From Rhexocercosporidium sp. MPI-PUGE-AT-0058 (Eukaryota > Ascomycota > Leotiomycetes > Helotiales): a DNA stretch of 64,000 bases. The position numbers and the translations under genes were made by a program. The stretch spans positions 2,170,001 to 2,234,000 of the forward strand of contig JAGTJL010000006.1 in NCBI GenBank assembly GCA_020746875.1. The letters are read 5' to 3'. Of this stretch, positions 35,519 through 44,523 are shown piece by piece. Positions within the stretch are counted from its first letter, which is position 1. Each line of letters opens with the position of its first letter. The notes beneath the pieces were generated by a model. It saw only the letters and a program-made list of their open reading frames with translations. It was not told the DNA's origin and did not search any database.

Positions 35519-36373
35519 TTACTCGCTCTCCTCATCGGAGGAAGCAACTTTTCCTTTGTTGGGGTGATTCCTGAATTCCAGATTAGATCATGTCGTGGTC
35601 AAACGAGGTATCCGACGAGCTGTCATGCTTACCAGTTGGCCCAGACTTCCGCAACGCCTCGCTCCTCAATCGTTGTGTCTTCTGCAACTTTTCCCTTGTT
35701 GGGGTGATTCCTGAATTTGAAATCAATTCTTATCTTGTCAAATGAGTTATCAAAATTACCAGTTGGCCCAGACTTCTGCCACACCTCTCTTCTCGGCAGC
35801 GGTGTCTTCTGCAACTTTTCCCTTGTTGGGATGATTCCTGAATTCCAGATCAGATTATGTCTTGGTCTATCGAGGTATCCGACGAGTTGTATACTTACCA
35901 GTTGGCCCAGACTTCGGCAACACCCCTCTTCTCAACATCCGAATCCTCTGCAACTTTCCCCTTGTTAGGATGATTCCTAAATTTGAAGTCAGATCGTGTA
36001 GTATTTTAGAAGATTATGCCAAAGCTTACCAGTTAGCCCATACTTCGGCAACACCTCTCTTCTCAGCTGATTCTGTGGGTTCTTCAATCTTTTTTCCAGC
36101 AGGATGGTTCCTAAATTTGAAAATGAGATTGTGTCATGAGTCAATGGCCAATGTTGGAGTTTACCAGTTAGCCCAGACTTCTGCAACACCCTTCTTCTCA
36201 AGGTCATTCTTCTCTAGTGCTGAAGCAACTGTGACGAAGTCAGTTCGGATATTGCTCAAGTCCTTCAATAGGGAACTCGGAAGTTGACGCATACCTGGAG
36301 CGGCGACTGGAGCCGATAGGACACCTCCGATGGCCTGCGCGGCTAGCAAAACGAAGACATTTTGGAACTTCAT
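35519..36373 (-). CDS. Secreted repeat precursor peptide, likely RiPP (dikaritin-like) or Kex2-processed precursor
   Basis: Six exons on the minus strand, 36165-36373, 36030-36110, 35899-35976, 35760-35837, 35633-35710 and 35519-35570, join in phase to 191 residues. Residues 1-20 are a signal peptide (MKFQNVFVLLAAQAIGGVLS). A leader to about residue 61 precedes five copies of GVAEVWANWNHP spaced 26-27 residues apart and linked by spacers such as NKGKVAEDTAAEKR. The residues before the cores are KK, KR, KR, KR and ER, so three are good Kex2 sites. The mature protein has no Cys and no Tyr. This layout matches dikaritin RiPP precursors and other Kex2-processed repeat proteins. The two flanking UstYa-type genes favour the first. 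The last codon plus stop overlaps a good splice donor (GAGTAAGT), so an extra 3' exon is possible. Confidence 0.8.
35571..36190 (-). repeat. Tandem exon-intron repeats within the precursor gene
   Basis: Each unit is one exon of 78-81 nt plus one intron of 49-62 nt. Every intron splits the second Trp codon of the core as TG|G, so exon and peptide repeat coincide exactly. Introns 3 and 5 (35838-35898 and 35571-35632) are close copies, both with ctcgtcggatacctcg and ending ctggaattcag. Introns 1, 2 and 4 end instead in caaatttag or caaattcag. The alternation suggests a two-unit block was duplicated. Confidence 0.85.
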
Positions 36374-37454
36374 GATGAATGTGCGAAGATGATTCTGACT
36401 TGTTGATCGAGAAGATGATTTGAGGTGGGAAGGAGTAAAGCAAAGTTGGTGTGTTTTCGAAGTGAGGAAGAGGCCTGGAAAGTATAAGTAAATTTGACTT
36501 TAGTCCACTGTTTGCGTGCTCTGTGTAACGAGCTCTTAGCTCCGTAAAGGTGGGGTAAGTGAATTCCAAAATTCTCTTCTAATCTTCTTGCACTGTGCCA
36601 ATTTTGCTACTGGTTAGCGTTGTAGAGTATGTAGTCTACAGTCTCTGGTTGGCAATACGGATTGACTTACACCTTCCCTTTTGGGACGAAAGTAAAGTGA
36701 TACAATATGCAGAATCTTACGTGATATCTAATCCAGCTTTCAGGACTGCCGATCTTCAAGCCGTCTCAGAAACTGCGAACTAAGCGTAGCTGCTGATGCA
36801 TGCCTCACTACATACGCGCCAGCAGGTGAATGGCCCCGAATGTTCCCCGCCAGGCGGACCCTAGTAATGTAGTACCATCGTGTGAGATTTTCGAACTACA
36901 TGTATCTCAGCCCGTTGCTTGCTAGGTTTTGTCGGCCGACTTTGAAAGATGGACAAGTGGGCCGAACTTGATATCAAGTTACACTTACACAAGGGGCGAT
37001 ATTCTAAGCTCGTATGCATGCAAAGACAAGGTAGAAGGTGGTTTAGTATCCACTTACGTTTATGCATACTATCATAACACCAAAAATGCTGTGTATTGGG
37101 CGTAAGAACAAGAGAGAAGGAGGGGACGGGTTTGATACACACTCCAGCTCATGCACCTCAGCATCCGACTAGCACTGCAATATACCCTGATGAAGAATGA
37201 CATGGATTGAATGCATGTGTAAAAGGGATTACTCAAACCTCACAGCTGATAAGAGCTTGCTAGGCTAGTAGAGTTGACGCGGGGTATCTCATAGAAGTTA
37301 TTACCGTCCTGTTCGAGCATCGGAGTTTCTCATTCAAAGGCATCCCCCAGCCTCCATAACCTTTCTCACACCGTCCAAAATTCTTGGGGATATCTCCAAA
37401 GTTCTCTCAACAGCCAGGCACACCTTCATTCGTGCGCCATATCGAAACATCACA
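36374..37454. promoter_or_regulatory. Divergent promoter between precursor and UstYa copy 2
   Basis: The precursor (minus) and UstYa copy 2 (plus) start about 1.1 kb apart and face away, so this region should control both. It includes TCGGCCGA at 36932-36939, the same palindrome found in the neighbouring intergenic DNA. Short open frames have no family features. Confidence 0.5.
36932..36939. promoter_or_regulatory. TCGGCCGA palindrome in the precursor/UstYa2 promoter
   Basis: A perfect 8-bp palindrome roughly midway between the two divergent starts, identical to the one upstream of UstYa copy 1 at 34106-34113. It is a candidate zinc-cluster regulator site; function is inferred. Confidence 0.4.
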
Positions 37455-38650
37455 ATGTGGTTCACAAGAAAGATCGCAAGGAAAGTCATGTACTCCTCCG
37501 TCGACGACGATGAAAGCAAGGAACATCTTGCATCTCGCTTCAAAGATAGCGATACGAATAGTGAGAAGGCAGATAGTGAAGGCTTTGATATGTCTTACAC
37601 TCTCAAGCCGACACGCCGTTCCCGCTTGCCGCACATCTCAGGTCATTGCTTTTCCCCTGTAAAGAAACTAGCACTAAACTTTTAAACAGCCAATATCGCG
37701 GGAATTGTCACCATGTTGCTGGTCTATGGACTCAGTATCTATGCTGCAGTTCTTGGGACTTGGGTGTTTCAAAGCTATGACCACAACCACGATCTGTACA
37801 GAAAGCCCTCTGCGTACTGTGAGTTATCCCCTGCCTCTTGTAACGAAGTAATTTGGCTGAATCTTTCATAGCGCCCGTAATGGACAAACTCGATATTCCT
37901 ATGATCAGAAAGAAGATTGATGCTTCCTTGTTCCCAGAAAAGGACAACCCTGACCACATCTATCGAATGCGACCTAGTCCAGAAGTCGATGCCGCATGGG
38001 AGCGTATTTCTCGTATGTCCTACACTCCTTAATCAGAAAATCTTCAATTTTAAAACTGCTAATTTCGAGCAGACATTGGAATGCATGCCCTCACAAAACA
38101 AGAGGTTGAAGCTATCGGTAAAAATTCATCAGAATGTGCCAAAACCATGCCTGAATGGGGATATGGGCCTGACACTTACATGGCCGAAGTCGATGTTTTC
38201 CACCAACTGCACTGCCTTGATGCTCTTCGCAGGACCAATGTCTTGAACTACGACTACTACTGGGGCAAAGATTGGGGCTACGAGCCCCCCGTCATGTTTG
38301 AGTCCCACGTGGACCATTGCATCGATATCTTGCGTCAGAACATCATGTGCAACGCCGATACCGAGATGCTGACTTACAACTGGCGCCATACGCAGCACAA
38401 TCCCTTCCCAGACGTCGGAGCAAACAAACTGTGTCGGGATTTCGATGCCTTGCTCCGATGGCAGGAGGAGGTCGAGTTGAAAGATGAACCCGCCAAGTGG
38501 GAGAAAATCGTCAGACCGGCTGATGCGGTCCTTCTTGAGATGCCTCCTCATCTTGACGAGCTGGAAGTTACGAGCACTGCTGGTGGCTTTATGCTGAAGA
38601 AGTTGCCTGATATCACGAGACCGAAAGACTGCCCTGCTCCTGAGTTGTGA
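37455..38650 (+). CDS. UstYa-family (DUF3328) oxidase, cluster copy 2
   Basis: Exons 37455-37641, 37690-37818, 37872-38012 and 38073-38650 join in phase, giving 344 residues. A charged cytosolic N-terminus leads to one transmembrane helix (about 65-87, IAGIVTMLLVYGLSIYAAVL), then SPEVDAAWERIS, a common UstYa-family block. Both HxxHC motifs are present: HQLHC (196-200) and HVDHC (231-235, followed by IDILRQNIMC). It is longer than copy 1 and diverged from it, so the pair is probably not a recent duplication. Known dikaritin pathways often need two different UstYa-type proteins, which fits this arrangement around the precursor. Confidence 0.92.
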
Positions 38651-39293
38651 GGGAGCTTCCGGTGGGAAGTGCGGCGGCATGTTACGCCAACCTCGTGTGA
38701 AACTTATCGGTTGGCTGGCATATTGCACTGACAGATGGAAGTCTGTGACTACTGTACGGCGGGAATTTGTTCTTCTACTATTCTCTCTCTAGACATTTGA
38801 AGTTGGCCACCGCAGGTTTTGAAACATAATGTACCCCAATTCCGTACCTGTTGTAACGTTGATCAGATACAACTAAGTCAAGAGAAATGAGCGCAATCAA
38901 TCACATCTCTCGTGAGAACCATGTAATCAAAAAAATAAACCAGCCGAAGCTTGTGGTGCTAGAGTAATGACTGTTGTAATTTGAAAATAAACTACTAGTT
39001 TCTTATCCTTGAATGATTCGATCACGGCCCTGTTAGGTTTGAGTGACTAAATAGTGAGGAATATCACGCATGAGAAACGCAAGATGTAACTTTTTTACAT
39101 GGCAATGTTGTACGTCGGACCCCATTAGGCAGGTATAATCGGCGGACCCTCGTACAGGGTGGGGTATATCCAAGCTGATTACAGCTGCAGTCAGCCATCG
39201 CGGATTATTTAAGTCAGTCTTGATTTTCGTCTGGGGTGATAACCCATTCTTCTTTCCATTTAGACCAAGCCTCGGCGGATTTTGTACCTAACC
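38651..39293. other. Spacer between UstYa copy 2 and the M1 aminopeptidase
   Basis: It holds the UstYa 3' flank and the aminopeptidase promoter. No coding frame with family features was seen. Confidence 0.5.
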
Positions 39294-42049
39294 ATGGCGC
39301 GCTTACCCAGGAATGTAAAACCAAGTCATTACGATCTAGATCTCAGTCTTGATATGAATGGCTTGACTTTCCAAGGTTCAGTCGCTGTTCATCTAGAAGT
39401 CTGTCAAGAAACAACGTCTATCGTTCTCCACGCGAACGATCTCAAGATATCTAGCACAGAAATCGTTCATTCTCCGGACGATATCATCCAAATTCCCAGC
39501 GTTCAATACGCTACCAAGCAGAGGACAATCACAATTCCTCTACCAGAACCACTTACAGCTGGATCGAAAGTTGTGCTTCGTCAGTCTTTCCACGGGACAA
39601 TCAAAGAAAATGGAGAAACTCCCGGCCTCCAATGGATCTCCTACAAAAACAACAACGGGGAAAACTTACGGGCGTACTCGACAAGCTGTGAGCCGATAGG
39701 GGCACGCTGCATCTTCCCTTGCCTCGACGAGCCTGATTTGAAAGCCACACTTTCCTCGACAATCACCATCAATCAAGATCTGACCTGCTTAAGCAATATG
39801 GACGTTCGCTCGTCGGAGGTCACGCAGTCTGAAACTGGCCAGGAGTTCTCGAAGCGAGTTGTCTTCAACACCATGCCAAGAACATCGACTTATCTGATCT
39901 GTTTTGTCATCGGCGATTTCGACTTTATTGAATCCCAAAAGCTCAAATTTCCGGTGAGGATCTATACTGTGAAGGGCGCGAAGATCCAGCATGCTTCAAA
40001 CATGCTAAAGGTCGCAACTCAGGCCTTGGAGCATTTCGAAGACATTTTCGGCCTCGAATACCCTCTTCCCAAGCTGGACTTGATCGCTCTTCCCAATGCG
40101 GGTGGACTGGAGAACTGGGGATGCATCGTCTTCGGCGAGCGATTCATGCTCCTCGATCCCGAGACCACAGCCACGAAGACCTTACAGATGGCCGTCGAAA
40201 CATTATGCCATGAGATCGCGCACCAGTGGTTCGGGAATTTGGTAACTATGGGATGGTGGGATGATCTATGGCTGAACGAAGCCTTTGCGGAGTGGGCTGG
40301 TTTCTATGTCGTCGATAAGATGTTTCCCGAATGGACTTACTGGCTGCATTTCGTGGCTGCTGATCCAGATCCTGAAGCTATGGCTTTTTACCAGGGAGCT
40401 TTGGATATCGATTCTACGCGGGGAAGCCATCCGGTCTATAATCCAACTGCTTCGCCTGACCGTATGCATGAGCTTTTCGATAATATTACGTATATGAAAG
40501 GTGCTTCGCTATTGAGGATGCTGTCTCGCTTCCTGGGGACTGGTGTTTTTATTGAAGGGATAAGAGGATACTTGAAAAAGCATGCCTTCGCAAATGCTAC
40601 GACGAATGACCTCTGGATATCGTTGTCTGCTAGCAGTGGAAGAGATGTGAGCAGTATGATGAAAGAGTGGACTAGTTGTGCCGGTTACCCTATTCTCTTA
40701 GTTTCTGAAGACAATGCAACGGGAACCATCACTCTAGAGCAACATCGTTACTTGCAAGCAATCAAGACGGAGCCCGAGGAAGACCAGGACATATACCATG
40801 TTCCTCTGAACTTGAAGACGAAGACCGGTGGTAGAGTGGACGACTCCGCTTTGTTGATATGCCGAAAACAGACATATTCAGTGGATCTCGAATCCTACAA
40901 GCTGAACGCTGGGCAGATTGGTCTCTATCGGGTTTCTTATCCACTGTCTCGTCTCCAGTCATTCGGAAAGCAGACTTCAAACGCCAGTCTGTCAGCAGAA
41001 GACTGGGTGGGCTTAGTCTCCGATTCTCATGCGTTGATTTCATCTTGCTTCGACATTCCAATGACGACCGCCGACTTGCTCGAATTCCTACTCAGCTTCT
41101 CAAGTGAGCACCACTTCCTCGTCTGGCGGCAAATCTTCTTCGTCTTTGGCAAAATCCGGCAAGCGTTCCTCTTCTCATCTCCCAAGGTTCGCATCGCACT
41201 GCAGAATCTCCACAGACATCTCGTTGTGTCCCATTCCCCAGAGGGAGTTTGGAGAATCAGCTCGACAGATCCTATCCCGGTTCAAAATGAGAAGGCGATG
41301 TTCTATGCGCAGGCAGCGCGATATGATCATCTCAAAGAGGTCTCCGAGAAGCTTTTCGACGAGTTCGTGGCTGGAAATGAGAAGGCGCTGAATCCGAATA
41401 TACGGAAACATGTCTTTCAGGCTGTCGTCAATGATCGTGTAAGTACATTTCCAGCAGTGGAGCTCAACGAAAACGAGCTTAGTCAAGATCAAGAAGCTAA
41501 CCGTGTGTGTACCTGGAGTATGAATCCATTCTAGGAATCGCTCGCACAACACAAGACCCAGAGTTGCGTACTGACACCTTCGTCTCTCTCGGCTACACAG
41601 AAAGCCCATCCTTGATCCAACAATCATTAGCGCTCATGACAAAAAAAGGCGAGCCCTTCTCCTCGCTAGAGAAATGGTTCCTGTTGAACGCGCTCCAGAC
41701 ACATCATGCCGGGGCCGAAGCATCCTGGACATGGCTCAAAGATAAATGGAATAATCTTGGTCGTGTTGATAGAGTGACTATCTGTAGATATGTCGCTAGT
41801 TGTACTGGGAGCCTGTCGACTGCTGAGCAATTGGATGATGTGAGGAAGTTTGCGGAGAATGTTGATGTATGTATGAACTTTGGTGGGAGGATAGGATACA
41901 GGGTTTTGTTGGAAATGAACTGACTGTGGGAATAGGATAAATTTAAGAAGACTTTTGAGGAAGCTGGGGAGGGGGTTATAGCAAGAATGAATTGGATTGA
42001 ACGAGATCGTACGGGTGTAGAACTCTGGTTGGGAAAACATGGGTTTTGA
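39294..42049 (+). CDS. M1-family zinc aminopeptidase
   Basis: Removes N-terminal residues from peptides; no signal peptide is visible, so it is probably cytosolic, like yeast Ape2/Aap1. Exons 39294-41438, 41519-41866 and 41936-42049 join in phase, giving 868 residues, the usual size. The substrate-binding loop reads GGLENWG (270-276). The zinc site is HEIAH (306-310) with the third ligand Glu329 in LNEAFAEW, the exact HExxH-x18-E spacing. The C-terminal helical domain includes SILGIARTTQDPEL and ASWTWLKDKWNNL. The start ATG (context AACCATGGCG) is preceded in frame only by TTG. Position beside UstYa copy 2 raises the possibility that it trims the peptide product, but it could equally be an ordinary housekeeping enzyme. 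Confidence 0.93.
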
Positions 42050-43312
42050 TATGGTTTTATTTCGCTTCAGTCTGTTGATAGGGATATTGCAGAAACATCC
42101 AGTCGGATGTAGCTCACATAATTAAAAAAAACTTTGGAAAGAGTCATTCGAGGCATAATTGTTTATATTGCTGTTGTCCTCAAGTTTCTCTCACAATGAT
42201 GTGGTTGAAATACGACCTTACTAAGCGAGGAATGGGGTGAAATACTAGCGCAGGTTGCAGATACTTGGCTCCTTGGTAAGTCGAGCTCTCGCTCTCCCAA
42301 GAGTTGCAACAGTACCCTTAACCAGTCAGGGATAAAGTCCGTTCTGGGATTCTTCTCGCGTGCAGCGTCACAGTTGGCGCGAAACGGATCATCTGGTTGG
42401 ATGGCATTTGTCTGAAACACGCTGCAGCTTCACATCCTGGCCTTCTGCCTCAGATAGGCTGGGGCTCCGTGATTTTGCGACGACCCCTGACAATGGCCGA
42501 GGAGGAGCTGGCGAGCTGCTCATGGCTGTTCAGCCCGCAGGGGGGTTTTTTGATGTCCATTTCGTCGCTGTCGCCGTCGCCGCCGTCTCCGTCTGCGCCT
42601 CTCTCCCTTGTTTCCCCCTGGTCCCGTTGTCTCGTCGCAGCAGCTCGTTCTCTCGTCGGTCTGTGGTGCAGAACCAGTGCCAATCAGCCTGAAGTGCCAG
42701 CAGTAGGTCGGTGCTTTCCCACTTCTCCTCGAGTAACAACAGCCTTTCCTTCCAGCAAACCTCACTCCTTCGTACCTGCAGCGAGACCGAGTCTCGTCGA
42801 TTTTCCAGTCATTGTCGTCCTTCTGCTTCTTCAACCCTCTTTCTGTGTTTGTTTCTAATCCGTCGAACTATCGTTTGTGGGCGACGACATACCTGTTTCG
42901 TGTTTTGGACCTAACCCTCATTCTCTTGGGTGTGCTTCCTGGGGCTTCCCTACTCTGCTCCCTCAAACTACTGGTGCTGGCTTTCCAGACATCATCACTC
43001 GCCGATTCTCCTCAGTAGAGTCGAGTGCTCTTGGCCTGTCGATTACTATTAACGTCCTCGACACATCTTCGCGAACTTCACTACCAACCCCAACTCGAAT
43101 CTCATTCGACCCTGATGCATCAGAACCTACAATCGAGCCGGTCGTGTTGATCGGCCTACTCTCGCGCGAGGAGGAGCTTGTGCTGGACGCGAAGCAGGTC
43201 TCTTCATAATAGACCAACCTTCTGCTTGCTTGAAGTATAATCTTGGGCATCTTCAAGTTTGGATATTGGATACCCCGGCGGATCCTCCATACACATCTCA
43301 GTAGCAAGCGCC
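42050..43312. other. Spacer and long leader upstream of the membrane-protein gene
   Basis: From about 42,500 onward the DNA is rich in C and T and has overlapping open frames without family features, as expected for a long 5' leader. A plus-strand frame runs to a stop at about 43,207 and could be an upstream ORF, but it lacks a clear ATG. Confidence 0.45.
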
Positions 43313-44523
43313 ATGTCTTCAGGAAGGCGGAACGAGGCAAGACCTAGACGGTCATCGTCGACTGCACCATTACAGCCTCAATCGAGAGTCGAGAGTGTGC
43401 GAAGTGGATTGAATGGTTGGTTCAGTGGACGGTCGAGGGTTGGAACACCGAGGAGACAGACTCCAGAAAGCCCAAAGACCCCACGACATACACCTGGTTT
43501 GCAGGAACTACGCCTCCCATCAACGAGACTGCACATCCCGTATCTCACACGATCAAATTCGCTATCATCGGCGAGAGATAGTGGACCGTTGGCTTCACCA
43601 CGATCTTTCCGACATCCATTTGCGCCGATCAGCTCTCGACCTGTCACTCCTAGCTCTCTACGGGAACATACCCGACAATCTTCTGGCGAGACGGTGTTTC
43701 CCCGAGCACACCAGCCTTCTGGGCGAAGATTTGTGGGAGTAGATCCAGCTGAGCTTCATCTGGCTGATTTAGCGGCTACGGGAAGACGACGGAGGAGGCA
43801 GAAGATCAAAAGATCAGAGCGATTATGTGGACCGAAGATCAAGAACAGGAAGATACGAGCAAAGATCCTCAACTGCTTTATATCTGGAATGGTAAGTCAG
43901 AGCATGATGTATCTGCAGGCAATCACTGACATACATAGTTTCTTACTCTTGTCTTAACGATCTATTTGGCAATGGCTCTCTCTAACCGTAACGAAAGCCA
44001 AGAGTTCCACATACTCTTAATCTTGATCATTCTGATCACAACGATCTTCTTCTGCCACGCCCTAATCCGTCTCTGCATGATGATAATCAAGCCTCCGCCT
44101 GATGGCGATCTCGAGGCGCAAACCATCCCAGCCATGATCGGACCAGGAGGCTACGCCAACCCGGCAGCCCCCATTCCTGTGACTCTCGCGCGCGACGAAG
44201 AAGCTGCAGGAATCGAGAGCGACGCCACCAAAATCCCTCCTCCGGCCTACGGTCTCTGGAGAGAAAGCGTGCGCGTTGATCCGAATCGCATTTACTGGCA
44301 GCGCAACGAAGATGTGCCGCCTATGCCGCCCCTGCCGCAACGACGTACTTCGACAGCGTCTCAGCGCCCCACTGAAGCGAACAGACCACCTTCTTATATC
44401 TCGGAAGATGGAGTCGAGTACATCATTGAGGCGGCGCCGAGATCTATTGCGCCTACCTATGATGTGCCACTCCCGCCTCACCCGTCTGAGAGAGGACGAG
44501 TGCCGACGTTACCGCAGAGCTGA
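43313..44523 (+). CDS. Predicted two-segment membrane protein, function unknown
   Basis: Exons 43313-43891 and 43939-44523 join in phase, giving 387 residues. The N-terminal half is Ser/Arg/Pro-rich and probably disordered. A basic stretch (KIKNRKIRAKIL) leads straight into two hydrophobic segments: ISGMFLTLVLTIYLAMAL, then, after a short polar turn, ILLILIILITTIFFCHALI. The C-terminal tail is Pro-rich with PPPAYGLW and PPPLPQRR-like motifs. Both termini would face the same side. I believe similar proteins occur across Pezizomycotina but know of no assigned function. The frame is open upstream, but the first ATG in good context (GCCATGTC) is the one chosen. Confidence 0.75.

Noticed and set aside
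35519..36373. Mating alpha-pheromone precursor
   Set aside because: Layout is similar, but the core lacks the short Cys-bounded or WxxL..PGQP-type pheromone pattern, and two UstYa genes flank it. Not fully excluded.
39282..39293. Earlier start for the M1 aminopeptidase
   Set aside because: It begins with TTG; the ATG at 39294 is in excellent context.
42877..43209. 110-codon plus-strand frame before the membrane-protein gene
   Set aside because: It begins with GTG, lacks an ATG and sits in a pyrimidine-rich leader; possible upstream ORF only.
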